Assembly (NCBI GenBank): GCA_963716925.1 | Contig: CAVQUX010000006.1 | Span: 620,001 to 684,000 of the forward strand | Source of the DNA: DAISKN01 sp963716925 | Lineage (GTDB): Bacteria > Acidobacteriota > Vicinamibacteria > Marinacidobacterales > SMYC01 | DNA: 64,000 nucleotides | Direction of reading: 5' to 3' | Shown here: in pieces, positions 40,501-47,788 of the stretch | Layout of the letters: each line of letters starts with the position of its first letter | How positions within the stretch are numbered: position 1 is the first letter of the stretch | The notes under the pieces: generated by a model | Seen by the model: only the letters and a program-made list of their open reading frames with translations | What the model was told of the DNA's origin: nothing | Database searches by the model: none | Program-made: the position numbers and the translations under genes

Positions 40501-40849
40501 GCTCCAGGGAATCGGGGCCCACTGGGAGACCTGGGCGCTCGCCTCCGGAGGGCTCACCGAGCACCAGACGCTGCGGGCGGTCACGCTCCACGGCGCGGAG
40601 GCCATCGGACTCGACGCCGACGTCGGCTCGATCGAGGCGGGAAAGCTCGCCGACATCCTGGTCCTGGATCGAAACCCGCTGGAGAAGATCGAGAACACCA
40701 ACAGCGTCCGCTACGTGATGAAGAACGGCGAGGTCTTCGAGGCCGCGACCCTCGACCAGATCTGGCCCGTGAAGAAGCCACTGCCGAAGCAGTTCTGGTG
40801 GGACGACATCCCGACCCCCTCGACCGCGACGCATGGAGGGGCGCCATGA
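37577..40849 (+). CDS. TolB-like beta-propeller / amidohydrolase fusion protein
   Basis: A 1090-residue protein from ATG 37577 (GGAGGG upstream). Residues 40-680 consist of WD40-like/TolB (PD40) repeats, recognisable by repeated SPDGK-type motifs (VSPDGKTLVF, FSPDGRTVAL, WSPDGQSIAF, YSPDGTKIVF). Residues 690-1090 form an amidohydrolase: DLVVTGNRIQAVG, MPGLVDAHSHMW (H-x-H), TIKQYV, DGYSGHEHSLPL, and KVCLGSHGQLQGIGAHWE, ending ADVGSIEAGKLADILVLDRNP. This architecture is widespread in Acidobacteria and Bacteroidetes and presumed to act on peptides outside the cytoplasm. It is coupled by ATGA to the prolyl oligopeptidase gene. Confidence 0.9.
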   Translation: MIPFLTLLAGIASPQAPEAEKPQSLPLEVAEVLEFEVDEGTWMSLDVSPDGKTLVFDLLGDIYTLPLSGGEATRIVGGISFESQPRFSPDGRTVALLSDRSGVENLWLVDADGANPRPVTKDKETKSRPQLMASPSWTTDGEYLLVSRSRPPERTYGLFLYHRDGGAGARVGPPPPKDEPPVPGQPQVQPPNKLGAVASPDGRYIYYAERRGAFNYNAQFPIWQIVRFDRETSETATVTNAQGSALRPLLSPDGKSLVYASRFRTGTGLRVRDLESGAERWLHYPVTRDDQESRATRDTMPGYAFTPDGKSLVLSAGGKIHRIDFATGESRVVPFTAKVAAEIGPRVHFRSRVDDSETVRARVIRWPSPSPDGTRLALSAFNHVWVASLPGGAPPRRLTKLDTAEFMPTWSPDGQSIAFVTWSTEGGHIYRAAADGSGVPERLTDHPAFYADPVYSPDGTKIVFVTGSVSDQLYSFLKEDAVYGDDGEIAGVSPTGALDLRHIPSSGGPSTLIASAGDGRFPHFTSDPERVYLTSSSGLTSIRLDGFDRKTHFKIVGSGPAAPEPPVADAISLSPDGRRAFVSIQNKHYLVSVPRAGKEVVEISIAPGGDPAFPVKPLSAEGGNYLGWSRDGSRVYWSSGRRFFRQAVAPELAATPEVADIDVSLPRPKPAGTVVLRGASRIITMNGDEVLEGGDLVVTGNRIQAVGVKAELPPGATVIDVSGKTLMPGLVDAHSHMWAPRRVHQTEVWQYLANLAYGVTTTRDPQTSTDDVFAYSDLVEAGRILGPRVFATGPGIFAASGIHDEETASNLLKRYREAYDSRTIKQYVVGDRIVRQWVAMAARKHELSPTTEGALDMKLDLTQMADGYSGHEHSLPLIPIYDDVAQYVARTKTYYTPTILVAYGGPWTENYFFQNTDVASDEKLGRFIPYQLLDNMTRRRGQWFLKEEYVYPGIAEGAAKVVRAGGKVCLGSHGQLQGIGAHWETWALASGGLTEHQTLRAVTLHGAEAIGLDADVGSIEAGKLADILVLDRNPLEKIENTNSVRYVMKNGEVFEAATLDQIWPVKKPLPKQFWWDDIPTPSTATHGGAP

Positions 40850-42964
40850 CACGAGTGCTGCTCGCTCTGACGACCGTTTTGACGGCAACGCTGATGACGA
40901 AGATGGACTATCCACCGACGAAGAAGGTCGACCAGGTCGACGACTACCACGGGACCTCGGTTCCCGATCCCTACCGCTGGCTCGAGGACGACAACTCCGA
41001 GGAGACGCTGGCCTGGGTGAAGGCGCAGAACGCCGTGACCTTCCGGTATCTCGAAGGACTACCGCAGCGCGAGCCGCTCCGCGCGCGCCTCACCGAGCTC
41101 TGGAACTATCCGCGCTACGGGACCCCTTTCCACAAAGGCGGCCGCTATTTCTTCTTCAAGAACGACGGCCTCCAGAACCAGTCGGTGCTCTACAAGCAGG
41201 CCTCGCTCGACGCACCGCCTGATGTTCTGCTCGATCCCAATCGGCTCTCGGAGAAGGGGACCGCGGCGCTCTCGACACTCGCCCTGAGCGAGGACGGGAG
41301 CCACCTCGTCTATGGAATCGCGACCGCGGGCTCCGATTGGCAGGACTTCCGCGTCCGGGACGTGGCGAGCGGCGAGGACCTCGCCGATCATTTGAAGTTC
41401 ATCAAGTTCTCGGGCGCGTCCTGGACTCACGACGGGGCCGGCTTCTTCTACAGCCGTTTTCCCGAGCCCGAAGCCGACGAGGCACAAGGGGGAGTAAACC
41501 TGAACCAGAAGGTCTACTACCACCGCCTGGGGACGGAGCAGGCGAAGGACCGCCTGGTCTACGAACGGCCGGACCAGCCGGAGTGGGGCTTTTCGACCGA
41601 GGTCTCGGACGACGGCGCCTACGCGGTAATCCACGTCACCCACGGCACCGACGAGAGGAACCGCGTCTATTACCAGAACATCGCGTCGGGAGGCGAAGTG
41701 GTTCGGCTCCTCGACGACTTCGACGCCACCTACGAGTTCTTCGGAAACGACGGTTCCCTGTTCTATTTCCGCACCAACCTGGAGGCCCCTCGCTATCGGG
41801 TAATCGGAATCGACGTCGATTCGCCCGCGCGCTCGAGCTGGAAGGAGATCCTTCCTCAGTCCGACGACGTCCTCGAGAGCGTGTCTCTCGTGAACGAGAA
41901 GCTCGTCGCCGTCTACCTCGAGGACGCCAGAAGCCGCGTCGCGCTCTTCGGGAAAGACGGCGCGCACCTGAAGGACGTCGATCTCCCTACACTGGGGTCG
42001 GTATCGTCGCTCTCGGGAGAGCGCAAAGACGAGGAGATGTTCTTCGCCTTCCAGTCCTTCGTCTATCCCACCACCATCTACCGGTATGACTTCCGGAAGG
42101 GCGAGTTCAGCGTGTTCCGCTCGCCGGAGATTCAGTTCGACGGCGGCGAGTTCGTGACCGAGCAGGTGTTCTACGCCTCGAAGGACGGCACGAAGGTGCC
42201 GATGTTCGTCACCCACAAGCGAGGGTTGAAGCTCGACGGAACAAACCCGACGTATCTCTACGCGTACGGTGGGTTCAACATCAGCCTGACGCCGAGCTTC
42301 TCCGTCTCGAACCTCGTCTGGCTCGAGCTCGGCGGCGTCTATGCCCAGGCGAACCTCCGGGGAGGCGGCGAGTATGGCGAGAGCTGGCACCGCGCGGGAA
42401 CGTTCGGACAGAAGCAGAACGTCTTCGACGACTTCATCGCCGCCGCCGAGTTCCTCATCGCGAAGGGCTACACCCGTCCCGACAAGCTCGCCATCGGCGG
42501 CGGATCGAACGGGGGCCTTCTCGTGGGAGCGGTCCTGAACCAGAGACCGGATCTCTTCGGCGCGGCTCTCCCCGCCGTCGGCGTCATGGACATGCTGCGC
42601 TTCCACAAGTTCACCATCGGCTGGGCCTGGGTCTCGGACTACGGGTCTTCCGAGAAGGCCGACGAGTTCGAGACACTCTTCGCGTACTCGCCGTACCACA
42701 ACCTCAAGCCCGGCGCCCTATTTTCCCGCGACTCTGGTGACGACCGCGGATCACGACGACCGCGTCGTCCCCGGCCACTCGTTCAAGTACGCGGCGCGCC
42801 TGCAGGAGGTCCACGGAAGCCAGCCGCGGCCGATGCTCATCCGCATCCAGACCGACGCCGGCCACGGGGCGGGAAAGCCGACGAAGATGCTGATCGACGA
42901 GCAGGCCGACCGCTGGGCCTTCGTGATGGCGAACCTCGGGATGGAGTGGCCCAAAGGCCGCTAG
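40846..42964 (+). CDS. Prolyl oligopeptidase, S9A (single-base frameshift near 42718)
   Basis: The protein begins with a short signal-like stretch (LLALTTVLTATLM), then DYHGTSVPDPYRWLEDDNSEET, the S9A opening, a seven-bladed propeller and the alpha/beta-hydrolase domain with RGGGEYGESWH and nucleophile GGGSNGGLL. After YSPYHNLKPGA the frame breaks: skipping one base at about 42718 gives FPATLVTTADHDDRVVP (catalytic Asp) and TDAGHGAGKPT (catalytic His), ending at TAG 42962-42964. Uncorrected, the product would lose Asp and His and run into an unrelated tail. The corrected length of about 705 residues is typical. An extra C in GGCGCCCTAT is the likely cause. It cleaves short proline-containing peptides. 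Confidence 0.85.
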
Positions 42965-42974
42965 GGGGAAGACG

Positions 42975-43496
42975 ATGTCAGGGAATACCGGTCAGAATCT
43001 ATCGAGCTCGGTCTCACGGAGCTTGTCCGGGCACTACGAGCGCGTCCGGCGTAACGTCCACGCTCTCGTCGAACCGCTCTCGACCGAGCTGCTCTGGCAG
43101 CGCCCCTTCCCCTACGGCAATTCGATCGGGCACCTGCTGCTCCACCTGACCGGCAACCTGAGCTACTACATCGGAGCGCAGATCGCCGGATCCGGTTACG
43201 TTCGAGACCGACCGAGGGAGTTCGGCGACACCTCCCGCCGGCCCAAGACCGAGGTGCTCCAAGACCTCGACCGCGCCGTGGACATGGTCCTCGCGACCCT
43301 CGCGGCGCAGGGTGACGACGACTGGCTTCTCCCCTTTCACGGAGTTGGCGCCGAGGACGTGAGAGACCGCCTCAGCATGTTCCTTCGATGCGCGGCTCAC
43401 GCGGATCACCACGCGGGCCAGATGATCTACCTCTGCAAGGAGCTCGCACGCCCTCCGCAAGATCATGAACGCACCCGAGAGACTCGAGACCGCTAG
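42975..43496 (+). CDS. DinB-like metal-binding four-helix protein (DUF1572 type)
   Basis: A 173-residue helical protein with the DinB/YfiT-type triad of His residues: NSIGHLLLHLTGNLSYY in helix 2 and AAHADHHAGQMIYL in helix 4, expected to bind a metal ion. LRRNVHALVEPLSTELLWQRP-like start is usual for the DUF1572 branch. The related enzymes use bacillithiol or mycothiol as cofactor; substrate unknown. It starts 10 bases after the prolyl oligopeptidase and its 3' end overlaps the next GNAT gene by 32 bases. Confidence 0.8.
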   Translation: MSGNTGQNLSSSVSRSLSGHYERVRRNVHALVEPLSTELLWQRPFPYGNSIGHLLLHLTGNLSYYIGAQIAGSGYVRDRPREFGDTSRRPKTEVLQDLDRAVDMVLATLAAQGDDDWLLPFHGVGAEDVRDRLSMFLRCAAHADHHAGQMIYLCKELARPPQDHERTRETRDR

Positions 43497-44013
43497 ACTC
43501 CTGCTGCGCAGGCCGAGCCTCGCAGACGCCGAGTCCGTGTTCTCCCGGTACGCCAGCGACCCCGACGTCACCCGGTTTCTGGGTTGGCCCATGCATCGCT
43601 CGATCGAGGACACGCGCCGATTCCTCGAGTTCAGCGAGTTGGAATGGGAGCGGTGGCCCGCCGGCCCGTATTTGATCGAGTCTCGCGACGACCGACGACT
43701 ACTTGGCAGCACCGGCCTTGGTTTCGAAACGCCTTTTCGAGCCGCAACCGGATACTTGCTGGCCAGGGACGCGTGGGGCCTGGGATACGCGAGCGAAGCC
43801 TTGCAGGCCATCGTCGCCCTCGCACCGGACATCGGCGTTCGCAGACTCTACGCGCTCTGTCATCCCGAGCAACTCGCATCCCAGCGTGTCCTCGAGAAAA
43901 ACGGATTCGATCGTGAAGGCCTGCTCCGATGCCATTCGGTGTTCCCCAATCTGAAGCCCGGGGAGCCTTGCGACGTCCTCTGCTACGCGCGGGTGTTCGG
44001 GGTCGGTTTGTAG
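43465..44013 (+). CDS. GNAT acetyltransferase, RimJ/RimL type
   Basis: A 182-residue acetyltransferase with LETARLLLRRPSLADAESVF at the start, GYLLARDAWGLGYASEAL (acetyl-CoA loop R/D-x-W-G-L-G-Y-A-S-E-A) and LYALCHPEQLASQRVLEKNGFDREG, the N-x2-S-x2-V-L-x-K-x-G block. It overlaps the DinB-like gene by 32 bases. Its TAG stop (44011-44013) is the first three bases of a 22-base sequence repeated at 50907, immediately before the attC array begins. Confidence 0.88.
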   Translation: MNAPERLETARLLLRRPSLADAESVFSRYASDPDVTRFLGWPMHRSIEDTRRFLEFSELEWERWPAGPYLIESRDDRRLLGSTGLGFETPFRAATGYLLARDAWGLGYASEALQAIVALAPDIGVRRLYALCHPEQLASQRVLEKNGFDREGLLRCHSVFPNLKPGEPCDVLCYARVFGVGL

Positions 44014-44032
44014 CGAGGGTGATTTTCGTCCC
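44011..44032 (+). repeat. 22-bp imperfect direct repeat, left copy
   Basis: TAGCGAGG followed by two variable bases and GATTTTCGTCCC; 20 of 22 bases match the copy at 50907-50928. The two copies bracket the attC array, the SDR gene and a hypothetical gene. Both copies begin at or just after a stop codon. Confidence 0.55.
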
Positions 44033-44092
44033 GGCCGCCAAATATCCCGCCTTCGTTATTTCTCGTCCCGAAGAGGCTCCACGCTCTACGTC

Positions 44093-44099
44093 GTTGGGT
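44093..44099 (+). other. GTTGGGT core-site-like sequence at the left array boundary
   Basis: GTTGGGT fits the GTTRRRY consensus at which integron integrases cut. It stands where cassette 1 should begin, but no attC stem can be formed with the sequence before it, so it may be an attI-like site or a remnant left by rearrangement. Confidence 0.35.
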
Positions 44100-44143
44100 G
44101 CATTGGTTTTGCAACGGAGTTCCCCTCACACCCTTATTTGACA

Positions 44144-44644
44144 ATGAGGCCCGCCACAATAAGAGTGTTATCCGGACGACGCGGCAGCACGATGAGCCCT
44201 GGAGCGAATTCTACAGTTGCGATCGCCATGCTATCTGCTGTGTTAGTGGTGCCGTATTTCGTGATGGCCGGACAGGACGCAGCACCCAACGGTACCATTT
44301 GTGTCGCGCGTGTGAGCGAACCCACGTCTGGCGAAAAGTCGCTGGCAAATGCGACGGGATCGAATCCCGAGCCGGACTACTCGGTGCAGGTCGACCGAGG
44401 TGAGCTAGTCGGAGTGCCGCGCTCCGCAAAAGGTGACAAGCGCGGCGTTCTGATGGAAGGGCTTGACGTTGGCTCTCGGCATCTGATCGTCATTCGTCAC
44501 AAAGGTCGCGTTGTCGAGTCCTTCTACTTCCGCTATCCGAACGATGAACCGAAGCAGTGCCTCTTTCTCAATGAGCTCTACCTCACATGGCAAATGTGGC
44601 CGATGGAAAAAGCGCCCTGGTGCAAATGCCAGGACGCCGGATAA
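44144..44644 (+). CDS. Cassette 1: putative secreted protein of unknown function
   Basis: A 166-residue protein from ATG 44144 (ATG 44192 is an alternative). An Arg-rich N-terminus leads into a hydrophobic segment VAIAMLSAVLVVPYFVMA, a probable signal peptide, followed by a soluble domain with GTICVARV, GSRHLIVIRHKGRVVESFYFRYP and two Cys near the end (PWCKCQDAG). It is not recognised. Its TAA stop (44642-44644) lies within the R'' end of attC A (GGATAAC), as often happens in integron cassettes. Base composition is lower in GC than the flanking GNAT gene. Confidence 0.6.
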   Translation: MRPATIRVLSGRRGSTMSPGANSTVAIAMLSAVLVVPYFVMAGQDAAPNGTICVARVSEPTSGEKSLANATGSNPEPDYSVQVDRGELVGVPRSAKGDKRGVLMEGLDVGSRHLIVIRHKGRVVESFYFRYPNDEPKQCLFLNELYLTWQMWPMEKAPWCKCQDAG

Positions 44645-44768
44645 CTCGCGCTTGCAGCGGACGTGGCCCGCGTTTCGGCTAGCATAGTGCCAATATGAGC
44701 GGCGTCGCCTTCGGCAGCACGGTGCCGCTACGGCAGGCCGGCCACGCCGCTGAAGCGCAGTGTTATAC
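44639..44768 (+). other. attC site A
   Basis: Left end GGATAAC, right end GTTATAC. TCGCGCTTGCAGCGGACGTGGCC pairs with GGCCACGCCGCTGAAGCGCAGTG with unpaired extra bases, the usual attC stem with extrahelical bases. The 60-base loop has further internal pairing and closely resembles that of attC B. Confidence 0.8.
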
Positions 44769-44829
44769 ACCCATGGAGAATCGTGCCAGTCACAGCTAGC
44801 TCGTGAAGTCGAGTGCACGGAGGGCTTCA

Positions 44830-45195
44830 ATGGAAGCACGGTGGACGGCATTGGTGCTCGCTGTGACGGTCTGGGGAGCTGTACTCGTCGCGTTCAGCGT
44901 GAGAATCACCCGCTTCGTCCTTACCCCAAGTCTAAAGCGTACGATTGGGACATCGATTCTCAAGGTTGTCGCTTCCCTTTGTCTCCTATTGCTGTATCTC
45001 GGCAGTCCATTCGGACAAGATATCGCCTTCTTCATGGCTTATGGACTCATATCTTCCGACCGCAGCTTCCATCTTGATTGGCCTTTGTACTCCTGGATCG
45101 CTCCGTCGATAGGCGTTGTTAGCCTGATCGTCACGACGCTTCTCGTTCGCCGTAAGTCTTACGAGAACGTTCTGCAGATCCGAATGGAATCGTGA
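44830..45195 (+). CDS. Cassette 2: small integral membrane protein
   Basis: A 121-residue protein from ATG 44830 (an in-frame GTG at 44803 is possible). Three hydrophobic segments are clear: ALVLAVTVWGAVLVAF, ILKVVASLCLLLLYLG and WIAPSIGVVSLIVTTLLV, with a basic tail. No family was recognised. It lies between attC A and attC B and shares the lower GC of the array. Confidence 0.6.
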   Translation: MEARWTALVLAVTVWGAVLVAFSVRITRFVLTPSLKRTIGTSILKVVASLCLLLLYLGSPFGQDIAFFMAYGLISSDRSFHLDWPLYSWIAPSIGVVSLIVTTLLVRRKSYENVLQIRMES

Positions 45196-45251
45196 GCGCT
45201 AACAAGACGCAGCTCGCGGCCCAGGGGGCGATGCACCGGACGATGAGAACG

Positions 45252-45383
45252 CGTGTATCCTGCGCCTGCAACGGACGTGGCCCGCATTTTCGGCTAGCAC
45301 AGTGTAGTCATGAAGGGTGTCGCCTTTGGCTGCGAATTGCTGCTACCAAAGGCCGGCCACGCCGCTGAAGCGCAGTGTTGGGC
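45252..45383 (+). other. attC site B (degenerate left end)
   Basis: Right end GTTGGGC is an exact GTTRRRY. The left arm TGCGCCTGCAACGGACGTGGCC pairs with GGCCACGCCGCTGAAGCGCAGTG, but the R'' end (TGTATCC) has lost the AAC. A second R''-like sequence GCTAAC with a partial arm lies at 45198-45203, as if the remains of another attC had been left behind. Confidence 0.75.
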
Positions 45384-45409
45384 CGCGCCAAACGAATCGG
45401 CGCGCTACA

Positions 45410-45895
45410 GTGCACGACTACGTGACCGTCTTCGATCTTGCCGAAGCGGGCTATCGCCAATGGCCCTTCGCCGCTTTTGGGCTCCTATTCGTTGGCGTTG
45501 GCATTCTGCTCGTTCGCCACCGCAGGCAGCTTCCTACCTCCGGTCCCACATGGTTTCGCTCCACCTTTCCTTTCCTGTTCCTAGGCTTCGCTGTGCTTTG
45601 GACGACGATTGGTTTTGTGGGTACGTACGGTCAGTACCATGTCCTCCGTCGCGCGTTGCGGGAAGGGCGTGTGGCGATCGTGGAGGGGCCAGTTGAGAAT
45701 TTCGTCCCCATGCCCTACGCGGGACACGCGATGGAGAGCTTCACGGTCGGCGGGGTCCGCTTCTCGTATTCCGACTACGTGGTCACGGCCGGTTTCAACA
45801 ACACGAGTTCTCACGGTGGGCCAATCCACGCCGGCCGCTTCGTTCGTATCGCTCACGTGGGAGACGATATCGTCCGCGTAGAAGTTCGACAATAG
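45410..45895 (+). CDS. Cassette 3: membrane-anchored conserved protein (cassette-associated family)
   Basis: A 161-residue protein from GTG 45410, which is outside the attC; reading further upstream would translate attC B. It opens VHDYVTVFDLAEAGYRQWPF, has two membrane helices (AAFGLLFVGVGILLV and FPFLFLGFAVLWTTIGFVG), and a soluble C-terminal domain with VEGPVENFVPMPYAGHAMESFTVGGVRFSYSD and HGGPIHAGRFVRIAHVGDDIVRVEV-type pattern. I recognise this domain as a recurrent hypothetical protein of Gammaproteobacteria and integron arrays (from memory). Its fold resembles DUF3592-like membrane proteins. Function unknown. Confidence 0.68.
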   Translation: MHDYVTVFDLAEAGYRQWPFAAFGLLFVGVGILLVRHRRQLPTSGPTWFRSTFPFLFLGFAVLWTTIGFVGTYGQYHVLRRALREGRVAIVEGPVENFVPMPYAGHAMESFTVGGVRFSYSDYVVTAGFNNTSSHGGPIHAGRFVRIAHVGDDIVRVEVRQ

Positions 45896-45923
45896 ATCGC
45901 GCGCCGGCGGCTCGGTACGCGCG

Positions 45924-46057
45924 GTCTCACTTCGGAATGGAGCGGCGTGGCCTTTCCATGCGTGTAACAATGGAGCCCACATGAGAGGGCGAAGGCTTCG
46001 GGTAGCATCGTGCAGCCGCTATTCAGTTGGCCACGCCGCTCATTCCGGGCGTTTAGG
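45924..46057 (+). other. attC site C
   Basis: Ends GTCTCAC and GTTTAGG (one mismatch each to consensus). Arms TTCGGAATGGAGCGGCGTGGCC and GGCCACGCCGCTCATTCCGGGCG pair with one extrahelical base. The loop contains CATGAGAGGGCGAAGGCTTCGGG, nearly identical in attC D. Confidence 0.78.
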
Positions 46058-46066
46058 CCCACCCTA

Positions 46067-46489
46067 ATGGAGCGATGCCTTGTCTGCGGAGGCGACATGG
46101 GCCCCGTCGTTCTTCGCCTTGGAGATGCCCCTCCGATCCCTCCAAACAGAATGATCTACCCCACCATAGCCAAGGGGAGCATCGCCTTTTGCGATCTCTG
46201 TTTCGAAGCTGAGCGATTCGGCGAGCTCACGCCCGAGGATGTGGAGACGGTGACCTGGTTCTTCGGCGTGGCCTACGTCGACGACGATCCGGGACGCGCG
46301 GTGGAGTTGCTCGAGCTGATGTTGTCCAAATGGCGCGCGCCCGACCTCCTTTCTCCTTTGGGACGCGCATATCTGAGCGTCGGCCGGGTGAGAGAAGGGC
46401 TGGCGATGCTGCAAGTGGCGCTGTCATTGGATTCCGAGCACCCTTGGTCAAGTGAAGACCGTCTCCTCCTTGAAAACGAACGGGCCTAA
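46067..46489 (+). CDS. Cassette 4: zinc-ribbon protein with TPR-like C-terminus
   Basis: A 140-residue protein from ATG 46067. Residues 1-45 carry two C-x2-C pairs (MERCLVCGG and AFCDLCFEAE), a probable treble-clef or ribbon zinc site. The C-terminal part from residue 65 (AVELLELMLSKWRAPDLLSPLGRAYLSVGRVREGLAMLQVAL split over two helices) looks like a TPR-type helical repeat. Not recognised further. The TAA stop is supplied by the R'' sequence GCCTAAC of attC D. Confidence 0.62.
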   Translation: MERCLVCGGDMGPVVLRLGDAPPIPPNRMIYPTIAKGSIAFCDLCFEAERFGELTPEDVETVTWFFGVAYVDDDPGRAVELLELMLSKWRAPDLLSPLGRAYLSVGRVREGLAMLQVALSLDSEHPWSSEDRLLLENERA

Positions 46490-46618
46490 CTCCGGAACGG
46501 AGCGGTCGTGGCCTTTCCTTTCGGGTTACGATGGAGCCGGGATGAGAGGGCGAAGGCTTCGGGCGATGTCGTGCGGCTACCAAGTGACTGGCGACGCCGC
46601 TCATTCCGAGTGGTAGGT
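46484..46618 (+). other. attC site D
   Basis: Left end GCCTAAC is an exact RYYYAAC; right end GGTAGGT differs by one base from GTTRRRY. Arms TCCGGAACGGAGCGGTCGTGGCC and GGCGACGCCGCTCATTCCGAGTG pair well. The loop matches attC C. Confidence 0.82.
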
Positions 46619-46633
46619 TGCTTTCTCAGGTCC

Positions 46634-46846
46634 ATGCTCTACGCCTTCTGCGACGAGGACAACTCGAAGCATCCTCAGTTGAACTTCGCCTGTGTCCTGT
46701 TCTACCAGAATCGCTACACTCGCGGCGCGCCGAAAATTCACGCGTTGAGAAACGGCGGCAGCGATTTCTTGCAGGAGATGAAAAATGCGATCGAAGAACT
46801 CGGAGGCTTTAGCGTAGGTCCACGTTCCGATTCCCTGCTCGGCTAA
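46634..46846 (+). CDS. Cassette 5, part 1: DUF3800-like N-terminal fragment
   Basis: A 70-residue product from ATG 46634; upstream in-frame sequence is attC D. It starts LYAFCDEDNSKHPQLNFACVLF, the Asp-Glu opening strand of DUF3800-type (RNase H-like fold) proteins, and continues to EMKNAIEELGGFSV before reading off into GPRSDSLLG and a TAA that overlaps the ATG of the next gene (TAATG). With part 2 it probably made one protein of about 220 residues, disrupted in the 46810-46846 region. Confidence 0.5.
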   Translation: MLYAFCDEDNSKHPQLNFACVLFYQNRYTRGAPKIHALRNGGSDFLQEMKNAIEELGGFSVGPRSDSLLG

Positions 46847-47325
46847 TGACGCCCGGGACGGTGGATGGGACCCGCGAGATTCCGCGGATGGCTCGCGTTA
46901 ATACTGCGTGGGGCATCGGCATGATTTTGACCGTTGCGACTGCCCTCCGACGCGTCCTGGAACAGGGTTGGAACTTTCGTATTGTGGATCTTTGTTACGA
47001 CTCAAAGAGCCTGACCGTGCCACACCGGGATGCGATCCATGAAACGCTTCGAGGACGAATGACGCAGTATGCCAACCAGTACGCCCGTATGCAGGGGAGA
47101 AATCAAGGGAAACCGCTGGCCGTTCGCCGTTTTTCAGAAGTTGTGAAACCCGGCACCAATCCACCCAATCAGTTTCAATTGGGCGTCTGGTTAGCTGACC
47201 GCGTCGGACGAGACGCCGAGCAACTGAGCGGCGGCGTCATTGAGTTGCACGATTTGTCGACATTGGGGGAGGAGACGCTCGCACAATGGGAAGCGGATTC
47301 GACAAGTGACCCAAACGCAACCTAA
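46846..47325 (+). CDS. Cassette 5, part 2: DUF3800-like C-terminal portion
   Basis: A 159-residue product from ATG 46846. TVDGTREIPRMARVNTAWGIGMILTVATALRRV is followed by WNFRIVDLCYDSKSLTVPHRDAIHETLRGRM and LGVWLADRVGRDAEQL, the later helices and Asp-containing strand expected for a DUF3800-like protein. It contains no start domain of its own, so it is either translationally coupled to part 1 or the second half of a frameshifted gene. Its TAA stop is within the R'' ACCTAAC of attC E. Confidence 0.52.
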   Translation: MTPGTVDGTREIPRMARVNTAWGIGMILTVATALRRVLEQGWNFRIVDLCYDSKSLTVPHRDAIHETLRGRMTQYANQYARMQGRNQGKPLAVRRFSEVVKPGTNPPNQFQLGVWLADRVGRDAEQLSGGVIELHDLSTLGEETLAQWEADSTSDPNAT

Positions 47326-47450
47326 CTTGCTTGCAGCGGATGTGGCCCCGCTCTTCTAGTAGCATGGTTGCCAGTACTCACGGCGGCAGCTTCGTCTGCC
47401 CGGTGCTACTACCCCAGGCTGACCACGCCGCTCATCCGCCGTGGTTAGAC
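47320..47450 (+). other. attC site E
   Basis: Both ends match consensus exactly: ACCTAAC and GTTAGAC. Arms TTGCTTGCAGCGGATGTGGCC and GACCACGCCGCTCATCCGCCGTG pair with mismatches; the loop holds GCTCTTCTAGTAGCATGG opposite CCGGTGCTACTACCCCAGG, giving a second stem. Confidence 0.88.
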
Positions 47451-47497
47451 CCCCTCAGGGTACAGAGGCCTCCGTGGTACGCTTGTCGCGGTAACAT

Positions 47498-47788
47498 ATG
47501 AGCGGGGTCGTATTCGAGTGGGATCCCGCAAAGGCTATTGCCAACCTCGCCAAGCACGGCGTCACGTTCGAGGAAGCGCTCACCGTTTTCATGGATCCGG
47601 TTGCGCGCATTCATGGCGACCCTGATCATTCCGAATCCGAGGCGCGGGAGATCATCGTTGGCCATTCGATTCACCAGCGGCTCCTCCTTGTCAGCTTCGT
47701 GGAGCGAGGCGAGAAGGCGCGGCTCATCAGCGCCAGGGTTGCTACGAAGACAGAGCGACGAGATTATGAAGAAAAAGACAAGAAGTAG
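47498..47788 (+). CDS. brnT: Cassette 6: BrnT-family toxin
   Basis: A 96-residue protein with the BrnT pattern FEWDPAKAIANLAKHGVTFEEALTVF, DHSESEAREIIVGHS, LLLVSFVERGEKARLISAR and R-x2-R-D-Y-E at the end. BrnT toxins are RelE-fold ribonucleases that inhibit translation. The antitoxin gene begins 22 bases before this gene ends, the usual toxin-first order. In integrons such pairs are thought to stabilise the array against loss. Confidence 0.9.
   Translation: MSGVVFEWDPAKAIANLAKHGVTFEEALTVFMDPVARIHGDPDHSESEAREIIVGHSIHQRLLLVSFVERGEKARLISARVATKTERRDYEEKDKK

Noticed and set aside
46508..46633. Upstream extension of the cassette 5 reading frame
   Set aside because: It translates attC D, not protein-coding sequence; the real start is ATG 46634.
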